Shown here: positions 53,873 to 62,944 of the stretch, in pieces
How positions within the stretch are numbered: the first letter of the stretch is position 1
Layout of the letters: every line of letters starts with the position of its first letter
From: DYGX01 sp035325905
GTDB taxonomy: Bacteria; Chloroflexota; Anaerolineae; Aggregatilineales; Aggregatilineaceae
DNA length: 64,000 nucleotides
Direction of reading: 5' to 3'
NCBI GenBank assembly: GCA_035325905.1
Contig: DAOKYY010000002.1
Coordinates: 1 to 64,000 of the forward strand
Translations under genes and position numbers: made by a program
The notes under the pieces: model-generated
What the model was told of the DNA's origin: nothing
What the model saw: only the letters and a program-made list of their open reading frames with translations
The model's database searches: none

Positions 53873-56192
53873 GCGCGATATTCCGGCGTGGCTGCCGTTC
53901 GCTCTGTTGGCGCTGCTGCTGTTGGCGCTGTTTCACCGCCTGTTGAGCGGCCAGACGCTGTTCTGGGGGCTGCCTTCGCTTCAGTTTTACCCCTGGCGGG
54001 ACTTCGCGTTTGATCAGGTGCGCCTGGGTCGCCTGCCTACCTGGAACCCCTACCTGGGAGCAGGCGCGCCGCTGCTGGCGAACTACCAGACGGCGCTGTT
54101 CTATCCGCCGAACTGGTTGCTGCTCCTGATACCTGGCGCGCAGGCGATGGGTCTGATCGCGGTGGCGCACGTTGCCTGGGCCGCGCTGGGGATGTGGCTG
54201 TTCGCCGGGGCGCTCGGCCTGCCGCGCTTCGGACGGGCGATCAGCGCGCTCGCCTATGCGCTGTCCGGCTATCTGATCGCGCGCGCTGGCTCGTTTCCCA
54301 CAGCGGACGCCGCGGCGTGGATTCCCTGGGTCTTCTGGCTGGTGCACCGCGTGCTGGCTGATCGCCACGCGCGCGACGCCGGCTGGCTGGGCGTTGTGTT
54401 CGGGGTACAGCTCCTGGCTGGGCACGCGCAGACGGCCTGGTACGGCGGGGTTATGGCGGGCCTGTACGGGCTGTGGGTGGTGGGCTGGACGCAGCGCGCC
54501 GAGCGCCCGGCGCTGCGTCTGCGCGGGTTGGGGCTGGCGCTGGCCGGGGCGCTGCTCGGCGCGCTGATCGCCGCGATTCAGCTGGTGCCGACCGCCGAGT
54601 ACTTCGCGCAGTCCCAGCGGTCGGGCGGGCTGCCGTTCGATGCGGCTGCTAACCTGTCGTATCCGCCGCTGCAACTGCTGACCCTGCTCAACCCCAACTT
54701 CTTCGGCACGCCCGCCGATGGCAGCTATCTGGCCGGGGCGATGTTTTTCGAGAACGCCGCGTATGTCGGATTCGTGCCATTACTGGCCGCTGGAGCGGCG
54801 CTGATGGGCTGGCTGCGACGGCGGCGCTTCCTGGTCTATTACCCCACCTTTCGGAGCGTGCCGTTCTGGCTGGCGCTGGCGCTGCTGACTTTTCTGCTGG
54901 CTTTGGGGCACTATGGGCCGGTCTTTCGCGTGTTGTACGAGCGCGTGCCGACCTTCGACTTCTTCCGCGAGCCGGTGCGCTGGATGATCGGGCCGGTGTT
55001 CAGCCTGGCGGTGCTGGCCGGGATCGGGACCGGCGCCTGGGGGCACGGCCGGTGGGCGATCTTCTGGTCGCGGCTGGCGCTGGCTGGCGGTGCGGCGATC
55101 GTCGCACTTTCCCTGGCGGCCCGCGAGTTACTGGATGTCACCTCGGCGATCGACGTGCTGACGCTGGCGCTGATCGGGCTGGGAAGCTGGACCGCGTGCG
55201 CGGCGCTGCTGACGCTGACTCAACCGCCGCAAGCCTCATTTGCGTCGCCGCTGGTGTGGCGCAGCGCCGTTCTCGCCTTCGTCGCGATCGATCTGGCCTG
55301 GGCTTCCGCCGGGCTGAATCCGACCGTCACTGCCGACTTCTACCGTGAATTCGGCGTGACGCGGCCTGAGGGGCGGATCTACTGGTTTGAGGACTACGAA
55401 CACCGGGTTAAGTTTGAGCGTTTCTTCGATCCGGGCGATTACATTCTCGCCCGCGACCGCTGGCCCGAAGTGCGCGGGTCGCTGTTACCTAACCTGAACA
55501 TGCTCGACCGCGTAGCCTCGCTCAATAACTTCGATCCGCTGCTGCCCCGCTATCACCGCGAATATATTGACCTGATCGAAGCTGCCGGTGCGGACTCCGC
55601 CGCGCTCCTGCGCGCGGCGGGCGTGAGCCAGGTGTTCGGCGAAGTCGCGCCGCGCGGGTGGCAGGGCGAGGCGACACTGTTTACCGCGCCGGAGCCGCCG
55701 CCGCGCTTCTGGCTGGCGCCTGCCGCCGAGTGGCACGCCGGCGACCGGGCGATCAAGGCGGCGCTGCGCGACCGGGCCTGGGACCCGTCCGCGCGCGTCA
55801 TCCTGGCGGGCGAGGCTCCCGCCCAGGCGGCGCAGGCGTCCGCGATTGCGCTGCGAGACGCCGAGATCAGCGTGCTGGACAGCCGCCCCGATCGCGTGAC
55901 CTTCCGCGTGCGCACCGAGACTCCGGCCTATCTGGTCGTGGCGACGACCTGGTATCCGGGCTGGCACGCGACGCTTGATGGCGAGCCGATCCCGCTCTAC
56001 CGGGCGAATCTCGCGTTTCAGGCGGTCGCGGTTCCGGCTGGGGGCGGGGATGTGACGCTGCGCTACACGCTGAATCGCTGGGGCCTCGGCGCGGGTCTGA
56101 CCGCTGGGGCGTTGCTGGCGGCGATCCTGCTGATTGCGTTGGGCAGCCTGCGCCGGTCACGGCGCGGCCCGCGCCGCCCGTCCCGCGTGTAA
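53865..56192 (+). CDS. YfhO family membrane protein B'
   Basis: This 775-residue protein has about twelve membrane segments and a C-terminal beta domain (about residues 640-745) with the ETPAYLVVATTWYPGWHATLDG motif, the most recognisable YfhO hallmark. The first loop reads LQFYPWRDFAFDQVRLGRLP and then WNPYLGAGAPLLANYQTALF. YfhO proteins transfer sugars from polyprenyl-phosphate donors outside the membrane. The GTG at 53865 overlaps the previous stop by eight bases and has GAGG six bases upstream. It resembles the 50176 product in architecture but is longer and closer to the family core. Its place before GT2 and sugar-phosphate transferase genes supports surface-glycan assembly. Confidence 0.87.
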   Translation: MTRRDIPAWLPFALLALLLLALFHRLLSGQTLFWGLPSLQFYPWRDFAFDQVRLGRLPTWNPYLGAGAPLLANYQTALFYPPNWLLLLIPGAQAMGLIAVAHVAWAALGMWLFAGALGLPRFGRAISALAYALSGYLIARAGSFPTADAAAWIPWVFWLVHRVLADRHARDAGWLGVVFGVQLLAGHAQTAWYGGVMAGLYGLWVVGWTQRAERPALRLRGLGLALAGALLGALIAAIQLVPTAEYFAQSQRSGGLPFDAAANLSYPPLQLLTLLNPNFFGTPADGSYLAGAMFFENAAYVGFVPLLAAGAALMGWLRRRRFLVYYPTFRSVPFWLALALLTFLLALGHYGPVFRVLYERVPTFDFFREPVRWMIGPVFSLAVLAGIGTGAWGHGRWAIFWSRLALAGGAAIVALSLAARELLDVTSAIDVLTLALIGLGSWTACAALLTLTQPPQASFASPLVWRSAVLAFVAIDLAWASAGLNPTVTADFYREFGVTRPEGRIYWFEDYEHRVKFERFFDPGDYILARDRWPEVRGSLLPNLNMLDRVASLNNFDPLLPRYHREYIDLIEAAGADSAALLRAAGVSQVFGEVAPRGWQGEATLFTAPEPPPRFWLAPAAEWHAGDRAIKAALRDRAWDPSARVILAGEAPAQAAQASAIALRDAEISVLDSRPDRVTFRVRTETPAYLVVATTWYPGWHATLDGEPIPLYRANLAFQAVAVPAGGGDVTLRYTLNRWGLGAGLTAGALLAAILLIALGSLRRSRRGPRRPSRV

Positions 56193-56264
56193 GGGTCGAC
56201 GCCAGCGAAGGCGGCGGCTATAATCGCGCCGGTGTCGAGGCGCGCATCCTCGAAAGGGGACAGG

Positions 56265-57269
56265 GTGGCAGAGGGGCAGGTTCTTCCCCGCGTGACGGTC
56301 GTGATGCCAGTCTATAACGAGGCAGCCTTCATCGAGCGCACGCTGGGTGCGGTGCTGTCCCAGGACTATCCGGCGGACCGGCTTGAGGCGCTGGTCGTCG
56401 ATGGCGGCTCGACCGACGCGACGCGGGCGCTGGTCGCCGCGATTGCCTCTGCTGACCCGCGCGTGCGCCTGCTCGACAACCCCGGTCGCATCCAGGCCCG
56501 CGCCATGAACGTCGCCCTTGACCACGCCCAGGGCGAGATTATTGTCCGCGTGGATGGTCACACCCTGATCGCGCCCGATTACGTCCGGCGCTGCGTCGAT
56601 CACCTGGCCGCCACCGGCGCGCACAATGTTGGCGGGCCGCAGCGTTTCGAGGGGACAACCCCGCTGGGTCAGGCTATCGCCGCCGCCTACCGCTCGCCGT
56701 TCAGCGTCCCCAGCCGCTTTACCGTTAGCGACCGCGCCGAGTTTGTGGATACGGTTTACATGGGCGCCTGGCCGCGTGAGGTCTTGACGCAGGTCGGGCG
56801 CTTTGACGAGGCGCTGGCGGTCAACGAGGACTATGAGCTAAATTATCGCATTCGCCGCGCCGGGGGGCGCATCTACCTGGCGCCGGACATCTGCTCGCGC
56901 TACTACGGGCGGCAGACGCTCGGCGCGCTGTGGCGGCAGTTCGCGCGCTACGGCGCGTGGAAATGCCGCGTGCTGGCGCAGCATCCGCGCTCGACACGCC
57001 CGCGCCACCTCGTCGCACCTGCTTTCGTCGCAGCTGTGCTCGGCGGCGCGCTGCTCGGCGCCGTCAGCCACAGTGCGCGCAGAGGGTGGGCTTCGGTGAT
57101 TGGGCTATACCTGCTGGCGAACGGGCTGGCGTCGCTGCGCCAGGCGGCGCGCGACGGATGGACGCTGCTGCCGCGGCTGCCGCTGGTTTTCGCCACGATT
57201 CACCTCGCCTGGGGCGGTGGCTTCTGGCTTGGCGCGCTGCGCCGGGCGCTGACGGGGCGCTGGGAATGA
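56265..57269 (+). CDS. Glycosyltransferase family 2 (ExoA/WcaA-like)
   Basis: This 334-residue GT2 enzyme has a GT-A domain with VTVVMPVYNEAAFIERTL, VVDGGSTDAT and a DxD-type motif VRVDGHT (residues about 98-104). An acceptor-side ED follows (VNEDYELNYRIRRAGG), then a QxxRY-like segment (WRQFARYGAWKCR). Two C-terminal membrane segments anchor it. It would add sugars to a lipid-linked acceptor on the cytosolic face. The GTG at 56265 has AAAGGGG five bases upstream; a GTG at 56232 lacks such a site. It overlaps the next gene by four bases (ATGA). It is 72 bases past the YfhO gene, so it could have an internal promoter. Confidence 0.92.
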   Translation: MAEGQVLPRVTVVMPVYNEAAFIERTLGAVLSQDYPADRLEALVVDGGSTDATRALVAAIASADPRVRLLDNPGRIQARAMNVALDHAQGEIIVRVDGHTLIAPDYVRRCVDHLAATGAHNVGGPQRFEGTTPLGQAIAAAYRSPFSVPSRFTVSDRAEFVDTVYMGAWPREVLTQVGRFDEALAVNEDYELNYRIRRAGGRIYLAPDICSRYYGRQTLGALWRQFARYGAWKCRVLAQHPRSTRPRHLVAPAFVAAVLGGALLGAVSHSARRGWASVIGLYLLANGLASLRQAARDGWTLLPRLPLVFATIHLAWGGGFWLGALRRALTGRWE

Positions 57270-58699
57270 CCGGCACGCCGCAGAACCTACCCCCGCCGCC
57301 GCGCCGCTGGCAGCTTCAGCTTTCGGAGCGGCGCATTCTGCTGATGCTCGGCGATGCGCTGGCGATCTTGATCGCCGTTGTGCTGGCGCTCGGCATCTGG
57401 GTCATTGTCGATGGGCGCGGGCTGGGCGTGCGCTTTGTCGTCGAGCATCTGTACTGGTTCCCGATCCTCGCCGGGCTGTGGCTGATGCTGGCGAGCGCCA
57501 ACGATTTCTACAACCTGCGGATCTCGTCGCGGATCGATACCAGCCTGATGCGGCTGGTTCAGGTCACGTTGCAGGTTGTGGTCGTCTACCTGGTCATCTT
57601 TTTCTTCAGCCCGCGCGCGGCGCTGCCCCGCCTGTTTATCCTGTATTACGCCGGACTATCGTTCCTTTTGATCATGCTTTGGCGGGTGTGGCGCCCGTTT
57701 TTGCTGGGATGGACCGGCACGCGCCGCCGGGCGCTGGTGATCGGCTCTGGCTGGAGCGCGCGCACGATCATCGAGGCGCTGCGCGCCGAAGCGCCCGACG
57801 ATTACGAAGTGGTCGGGATGGTGATCGATCCCGGCGACGCGCCGCCCTCTAACCCGCTGGTGCCGTTGATCGGCGATGGGCGCGATCTGCTCCGTATGGC
57901 GCAGCAGGCGGGGGTTTCGGAGTTGATCCTGGCGCACGGGCACGAGCTGTCCGGCGAGATGTTCCAGGCGATCATGGACTGCTACGAGCAGGGGCTGAGC
58001 ATCATCCCGATGCCGCTGCTGTACGAGCAGGTGACTGGGCGCGTCCCGATCGAGCATGTGGGGCAGCGGTTCTGGACGACAATGCTGCCGATTGAGGCGA
58101 CTTCGATCTTCGACCCCTATCCACTGATGAAGCGCGCCGTCGATCTGGCGCTGTCGGCGATGGGGCTGGTCGTTTTCGCGCTGCTGCTGCCGCCGGTCGT
58201 GCTGGCGCTCAAGCTCGATTCGCCCGGCCCAATCTTTTTCCGCCAGCAGCGCGTCGGCAAGAGCGGGCGTCTGTTCTGGGTGACGAAGCTGCGCTCGATG
58301 ATCCCCGACGCCGAGCGCGAGACCGGCCCGCGCTGGGCCAGCGGCGATGACCCGCGCATCACCCGCGTCGGAAAGCTGCTGCGCAAGACCCGGCTGGACG
58401 AGATGCCGCAGTTAGTCAACGTCCTGCGCGGCGAAATGAGCCTCATTGGCCCGCGCCCGGAGCGCCCGGAGTTTGTCGAGGCGCTCAGCCAGACGATCCC
58501 GTTCTACCGCACGCGCCACGTCGTCAAGCCGGGCATCACCGGCTGGGCGCAGGTCCGCTACCACTACGGCGCCAGCGAAGAAGACGCGCTGATCAAGCTG
58601 CAATACGATCTCTACTACATCCGCCACCGCTCGATCGCGCTCGACGTGCTGATCATGCTGCGCACCGCCGGCAAGATGCTGGCGTTCCAGGGAACGTGA
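57266..58699 (+). CDS. Undecaprenyl-phosphate sugar-phosphate transferase (polyprenyl glycosylphosphotransferase)
   Basis: This 477-residue protein has four N-terminal membrane segments and a CoA-binding-like domain (RRALVIGSGWSARTIIEALR). The C-terminal catalytic domain is typical of WcaJ/PssY/WbaP enzymes: KRAVDLALSAMGLVVFALLL, SPGPIFFRQQRVGKSGR, TRLDEMPQLVNVLRGEMSLIGPRPERPEF (split by conserved Pro) and KPGITGWAQV. These enzymes start exopolysaccharide repeat synthesis by moving a hexose-1-phosphate from a nucleotide sugar to undecaprenyl phosphate. The ATG at 57266 overlaps the GT2 stop, so translation is coupled. It is the initiating enzyme of this locus. Confidence 0.95.
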   Translation: MTGTPQNLPPPPRRWQLQLSERRILLMLGDALAILIAVVLALGIWVIVDGRGLGVRFVVEHLYWFPILAGLWLMLASANDFYNLRISSRIDTSLMRLVQVTLQVVVVYLVIFFFSPRAALPRLFILYYAGLSFLLIMLWRVWRPFLLGWTGTRRRALVIGSGWSARTIIEALRAEAPDDYEVVGMVIDPGDAPPSNPLVPLIGDGRDLLRMAQQAGVSELILAHGHELSGEMFQAIMDCYEQGLSIIPMPLLYEQVTGRVPIEHVGQRFWTTMLPIEATSIFDPYPLMKRAVDLALSAMGLVVFALLLPPVVLALKLDSPGPIFFRQQRVGKSGRLFWVTKLRSMIPDAERETGPRWASGDDPRITRVGKLLRKTRLDEMPQLVNVLRGEMSLIGPRPERPEFVEALSQTIPFYRTRHVVKPGITGWAQVRYHYGASEEDALIKLQYDLYYIRHRSIALDVLIMLRTAGKMLAFQGT

Positions 58700-58704
58700 T
58701 CGCC

Positions 58705-61140
58705 ATGACACCGGTTCGGCGGACGGCGCTGGTGACGGCGCTGACTCTGCTCGTCGTCTTCATCACCGGCACGGCCTATGGGCATACCGGCGCGATCCCG
58801 GACACGCTGCGCTGGCTACCCATTACCGCGCCGCTGGTGATCTGGCTCCTGCGCGTCGCGCGGCGCGGCGACGCTCTGCCTCGCACGGCGCTCGATCTGC
58901 CGCTGGCTGCGGCGCTGATCTGGCTTGGCGCGACGGTTGTTTTTGCTTCCGAGCGGCGGCTGGCGTTTGAGTTCGCCTGGCCTCATATCGCACATATCCT
59001 GTTGCTGTATCTGCTGGTGGACCTGATGCGTCGCGGCTGGGCGGGCGCTTTCCGCGCGGCGCTGCTGGTGGTCGCGCTGGGGATCGTCGCGGTGAGCGCA
59101 GTCGAGGTGAGCGCGTGGTACTTCGGCTGGCTCGGCGAGCCTGGCTGGTTCCCGGTGGCGGGGTGGTCTTCACCGCTGCCGCCGCTGCTGCCCACGCTCG
59201 ATCTGGCGCTGAACATCTCGACGATCCAGGGCAACACCGTCGCCGTGCTGATCTCTCTGGTCGCGACTGGGGCGGTCGCGGCGCGCTCGCGCTGGCGACG
59301 CGTTGGGCTGTCGGCGCTGGCCCTCAGCCTGCTGGTCATCGAGTTCCTGACCTTCTCGCGCGGCGGGCTGCTGGGCGCCCTGGTAGCGATCGGCGTGCTG
59401 TTCGCGTTTGGCGCGGTGCGCTGGGGTGGGCAGAGCGGGCGGCTACGCGGCCTGCTTCAGCCGCGTGTGGTGCTCGCCGCGACGCTGATCGCCGTCCTCG
59501 GCGTGGGGCTGCTGATGGTGGTGTGGAGCGCGCGCCCGCAGCGTGGCGCCAGCGATCAGGGCCGCCTCGACGCCTGGCGCAGCGCCGTCGCGATGGCCTC
59601 GGATCGCCCGCTGACCGGCGTTGGGGCGGGGCTGTTTGGCCGCGCGCTGCGGTCGTACCGCGACCCCGATCTGGCGCAAGATAAACTGGTGTCCGCTCAC
59701 AACCTGCCGCTCAACGTCCTGGCCGAGACGGGCGTGCCGGGCCTGCTGATGCTGCTATGGATCGCGCTTCGGTTTCTGCGAGCCTGGTGGCGCGCGTGGA
59801 GCGCCGCCGACCCGGCGCGCCGCCTGTGGCTGGAAGGGGCGCTCGCCGCGCTGGCCGCCTACGCCGTGCACAGTCTGGTCGATACGTTCCCGCTGACCTC
59901 GTCCGTCCTGCCGCTGCTGATTGCGGTCGCCTATGTGCTGGCTGTGCCCGCTCCCGCGCACATCGCCGCGCCACGCGCCCGGCGCGCCATCGCCTGGGCC
60001 GGGATTGGCCTGATCGCGCTCTATGGCGCGGCGCTGCTGGTGTTCGACGTGGCCCAGGGTTGGATGCTTGCCAGCCAGCGCGCGGTGGAGCAGGGCGATC
60101 TCGACGCGGCGCTGACGCGCGCTCGTCGCGCCCAGACCTGGGACCCGGCGCTCTCGCTCTATGACGTGCAGGAAGCCTACGTGCTTGGCCTGCTGGCGAG
60201 CGAGCGCCCGACTGAGTATCTCCGCCCCGCGATCGACGCCCATCAAGCCGCGCTGGCGCTGGAGCCTACGTTTGACCTGGGCTGGGCCAACCTGGCCGGG
60301 CTGTACGCGCAGGCCGGCGATCAGGCTGCCGCGCAAGAAGCGATGCGCCGCGCAGCGGCGATCAACCCGCAGATGGCGGTTTACTGGTGGTGGCTGGAGG
60401 AGGGCGAGCGCGCGCTGGCCGAAAACCCGGACCTGGCCGAATACGTCCGCGACCGCGACCCGGCGGGTCTGCGCGCGTTCTTGCGCGATGATGAGCGCCC
60501 CGCCGGGCTACGCCTCTATGTTGCGCTGCTGGCCGATCAACGCGAGGAAGCCGCGCGGCTGGTCCCGGAGGCTCAGCGCGAAGGCGGGTGGCTGGCGCAT
60601 CTGGCGCTGGGAATGCACGCGCAAGAGGTTCTACGCGATCCGGCCCTGGCGCTGACGTGGCTGGCGCGCGCGGTCAATGCCCGGCCCGAAGACGAGCGCC
60701 CCGCGCTGTCGCGGGCCGAGGTTGAGATTGCCACCGGTAGGCTTGACGCAGCGGAAGCAGACGCGCGGCGCGCGCTGTTCGCCGATCGCTACGGCGGCGC
60801 CTACGCCAACGCGCTGCTGGCGCAGATCGAGCGGGCGCGCGGCGCGCCGGACGAGCAGGTGATCGCGCTGCTGCGCGCCAGCGTGCGCCCCCGGCCCACG
60901 CCGGAATACTTCGCCGGGACGGTCTACGCGCGCCCGGCTGATTTCGATTTGCTGCCGCAGTTAGGCGTGCCTGGCATGGCGTCGCACTTCTACGCCGGTT
61001 GGCTCGCGCTGGCAGACTTGTACGTCGAGCGCGGCGAGATCGCGCCGGCGCGCGCCCTGTACCGCGATCTGCTGGCGCTCAACCCGCAGCTTGGCGCGGC
61101 GGCGGAAGCCCTGTCCGCGCTACCCGATCACAAGGAATAA
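58705..61140 (+). CDS. O-antigen ligase/polymerase (Wzy/WaaL-like) with TPR domain
   Basis: This 811-residue protein has about twelve membrane segments, with the long periplasmic-side loop typical of Wzy/WaaL proteins and the O-antigen ligase segment TFSRGGLLGALVAIGVLFAFG. The key motif DAWRSAVAMASDRPLTGVGAG lies near residues 285-305 (split at R), followed by HNLPLNVLAETGVPGLL. Residues 450-811 are a TPR-like region (GWANLAGLYAQAGDQAAAQEAMRRAAAINP). It would join lipid-linked glycan units or ligate them to an acceptor, with TPRs recruiting partners. ATG 58705 and GTG 58696 (overlapping the previous stop) are both possible. The gene ends 21 bases inside the convergent neighbour. Confidence 0.87.
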   Translation: MTPVRRTALVTALTLLVVFITGTAYGHTGAIPDTLRWLPITAPLVIWLLRVARRGDALPRTALDLPLAAALIWLGATVVFASERRLAFEFAWPHIAHILLLYLLVDLMRRGWAGAFRAALLVVALGIVAVSAVEVSAWYFGWLGEPGWFPVAGWSSPLPPLLPTLDLALNISTIQGNTVAVLISLVATGAVAARSRWRRVGLSALALSLLVIEFLTFSRGGLLGALVAIGVLFAFGAVRWGGQSGRLRGLLQPRVVLAATLIAVLGVGLLMVVWSARPQRGASDQGRLDAWRSAVAMASDRPLTGVGAGLFGRALRSYRDPDLAQDKLVSAHNLPLNVLAETGVPGLLMLLWIALRFLRAWWRAWSAADPARRLWLEGALAALAAYAVHSLVDTFPLTSSVLPLLIAVAYVLAVPAPAHIAAPRARRAIAWAGIGLIALYGAALLVFDVAQGWMLASQRAVEQGDLDAALTRARRAQTWDPALSLYDVQEAYVLGLLASERPTEYLRPAIDAHQAALALEPTFDLGWANLAGLYAQAGDQAAAQEAMRRAAAINPQMAVYWWWLEEGERALAENPDLAEYVRDRDPAGLRAFLRDDERPAGLRLYVALLADQREEAARLVPEAQREGGWLAHLALGMHAQEVLRDPALALTWLARAVNARPEDERPALSRAEVEIATGRLDAAEADARRALFADRYGGAYANALLAQIERARGAPDEQVIALLRASVRPRPTPEYFAGTVYARPADFDLLPQLGVPGMASHFYAGWLALADLYVERGEIAPARALYRDLLALNPQLGAAAEALSALPDHKE

Positions 61141-62241
61141 CAGCAGCACGATCCACAGCGTGCTGTAGACCAGCGGGCGCCGGGCATGACGCCGCGCGCT
61201 GTACAGCACGACCGTCAGCACCAGCCCTGGAATGAAGCGCAGTAGTCCGAGGAACTCGCGGTAAGTCGAGAACGGCACGAACAGCATCAGCGCGGCGTTG
61301 GCGAGCAGCAGGCAGGTGTAAGCGTCGTACCAGCCCGCGCGCAGATCGCGCAGGCTGCGCCATAGCCCCCACAGCGCCGGTAACACGGCAACCGGTCCGG
61401 CGAACAGCACGCCCAGCAGCAGAAACGCCGCCAGGCTGCCTTCGGTCGCGATGCGCGCCAGCCCCATCAGCGGCACGATCTCGAAGCCTGTCGCCAGCGC
61501 GCCGCCGGACCCGGCTCCGAACGCGCCCAGCCACGCGAAGAGCGCGATCTGCCATGCCATGAACGGAACACCCACGATCAGAACAAGCTGCGCCAGATCG
61601 CGCCAGCGGCGGTTGAGCGCGAAATGTAGCGCGTACCCGGCGCTGAAGACGAGCGCCGTCTCTTTCGCGAACGCCGCCAATGCCAGGGCTGCCGCCGACG
61701 CCCGCAGCCGCCCGCGCTGCTCCAGCCAGATCGCCGCGATGGCAAGCCCATAGGCCAGCGGCTCCGGCGTGCTGAGCCGCACTGCCATGACCACCCCCGC
61801 GAACAGCCCGTAGCTCAGCGCGAACCAGGGGCTAGCGCGCTCGGCGCGCAGCAGGCCCGCCAGCAGCGCGGTGCTGATCACCAGCGCCGCCCCGTTGATC
61901 GCCACCAACGCCCAGGGGATCAGCGCGCTCCGGCTCAGACTGATCAGCCGGCCGAGCAGCGGCAGCAGAATGCGCTGCATCCGGTAGGCGGGCACGTCGA
62001 GACAGTCCGGTGCCTGCGCCGGGTCGCGCGCGATATAATAGGCGAACTGGCCGTCGTAGCCCTCGGCGCCCTCGGCGCAGCTTTCGCCGCCGTGACCCGC
62101 ACACTGGCGGAAGCACTCGCCAAGCGTGACGAATACCTCCGCGTCTCCGCTAGCGCGTGCCAGGAGCACGCCGAGATAGACCGCCAGAAAAACGAGCACC
62201 ACGGTCCAGGGCCGCCACCACCGTCTGGCAGGAAGATTCAT
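61120..62241 (-). CDS. Polytopic membrane protein with GT-C-like first loop
   Basis: This 373-residue protein has about nine membrane segments. The first extracellular loop contains EGYDGQFAYYIARDP and a pair of Cys residues. The YDGQFY-type motif is shared with several bacterial membrane glycosyltransferase-like proteins of unknown function. A positively charged KETALVFSAGYALHF segment follows TM4-5. It is convergent with the surface-glycan operon, with a 21-base overlap of coding sequence, and divergent from the alkyltransferase-like gene 30 bases away. A role in the same glycan pathway is plausible but not shown. Confidence 0.78.
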   Translation of the reverse strand: MNLPARRWWRPWTVVLVFLAVYLGVLLARASGDAEVFVTLGECFRQCAGHGGESCAEGAEGYDGQFAYYIARDPAQAPDCLDVPAYRMQRILLPLLGRLISLSRSALIPWALVAINGAALVISTALLAGLLRAERASPWFALSYGLFAGVVMAVRLSTPEPLAYGLAIAAIWLEQRGRLRASAAALALAAFAKETALVFSAGYALHFALNRRWRDLAQLVLIVGVPFMAWQIALFAWLGAFGAGSGGALATGFEIVPLMGLARIATEGSLAAFLLLGVLFAGPVAVLPALWGLWRSLRDLRAGWYDAYTCLLLANAALMLFVPFSTYREFLGLLRFIPGLVLTVVLYSARRHARRPLVYSTLWIVLLLFLVIG

Positions 62242-62271
62242 TGCTCGATCAATCCATCAGGAGCAGGCACC

Positions 62272-62670
62272 GTGAAGACATTTCCGAATACTCCCCCGTC
62301 CTTTAATCAGCTGGTTTACGCGCTGGTCCGGGCCATCCCGCCGGGGAAAGTCCTGAGCTACGGGCGCGTCTCCGACCTGCTCGGCGTGCCGCAGGGCGCG
62401 CGCGCGGTCGGGTGGGCGCTGCACAACCTCGGCGGCGCGGAGCCGTCCGTCCCCTGGCACCGCGTCGTGAACGCGCGCGGCCGGGTCAGCATCAAAGGAT
62501 CGCCTGAGGCCGCGATGGAGCAGCGCATCCGCCTGGAAGGCGAAGGCGTGGTCTTTGACGAGAACGACGCGCTCGATATGAGCCGCCACCTCTGGACGCC
62601 CTCGCTGCCCGAAGTCGAGGCAATTGTGCGGAGCGCGCTGGCTGGCGGTCGCGCCCCGGACCAGACCTAA
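62272..62670 (+). CDS. Alkyltransferase-like (ATL) DNA-binding protein, MGMT family
   Basis: This 132-residue protein matches the MGMT/Ogt DNA-binding domain (FNQLVYALVRAIPPGKVLSYG, VSDLLGVPQGARAVGWALHN), but its active-site motif is VPWHRVVN: Trp replaces the alkyl-accepting Cys of PCHRV. This is the hallmark of ATL proteins (Atl1, eAtl). They bind O6-alkylguanine, flip it out without repair and pass it to nucleotide excision repair. The start is a GTG with CAGGAG eight bases upstream; the frame is open upstream, but that part is antisense to the neighbouring gene. An intergenic hairpin and tRNA-Lys follow. Confidence 0.93.
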   Translation: MKTFPNTPPSFNQLVYALVRAIPPGKVLSYGRVSDLLGVPQGARAVGWALHNLGGAEPSVPWHRVVNARGRVSIKGSPEAAMEQRIRLEGEGVVFDENDALDMSRHLWTPSLPEVEAIVRSALAGGRAPDQT

Positions 62671-62712
62671 CGCGCTAATCATAGTGGAACCCGGCGCGGG
62701 AGGGAAATGCAT

Positions 62713-62736
62713 AGCGCCCGCGTGGAGGCGGGCGCT
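62713..62736. terminator. Possible bidirectional terminator hairpin
   Basis: A perfect nine-base stem (AGCGCCCGC / GCGGGCGCT) with a six-base loop lies between the ATL gene and tRNA-Lys, which converge. The T-rich flanks are weak (GATTTCTATC on plus, ATGCATTTCC on minus), so efficiency is uncertain. Confidence 0.5.
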
Positions 62737-62754
62737 GCTCTGATTTCTATCTGA

Positions 62755-62828
62755 TGACCCCGAGAGGACTCGAACCTCTAACCAATTGATTAAGAGTCAA
62801 CTGCTCTGCCGGATTGAGCTACGGGGCC
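62755..62828 (-). tRNA. tRNA-Lys (anticodon CUU)
   Basis: The 74-base gene folds as a standard class I tRNA: acceptor GGCCCCG/CGGGGTC, D arm AGCTCAATCCGGCAGAGC, anticodon arm GTTGA-CTCTTAA-TCAAT (anticodon CTT), T arm with TTCGAGT and discriminator A. The 3' CCA is not encoded (TCA follows). Confidence 0.95.
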
Positions 62829-62844
62829 AATCTTGACGGGATGG

Positions 62845-62873
62845 ATTCTACTCGAAATCTCGCGCCTGGTCAA
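62845..62873 (-). promoter_or_regulatory. Sigma-70-type promoter for tRNA-Lys
   Basis: On the minus strand TTGACC and TAGAAT are separated by exactly 17 bases, each matching consensus at five of six positions. The -10 ends 17 bases before the mature tRNA 5' end. Confidence 0.75.
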
Positions 62874-62929
62874 CGGTCAGTCGGCAGAAAAATCGTAGCG
62901 TCGTCGCCCGGCATTGCCCTGCCGTGACA

Positions 62930-62944
62930 TTAAGAAAGCTTAAA
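62930..62944 (+). promoter_or_regulatory. Direct-repeat operator-like site upstream of the response regulator
   Basis: TTAAGAAAGCTTAAA contains two TTAA units spaced ten bases apart (62930 and 62940), one helical turn, with a further GTTAAG at 62976-62981. OmpR/PhoB-type regulators bind such tandem half-sites, so autoregulation is possible. No consensus -35/-10 pair was found in 62874-63018. Confidence 0.3.
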
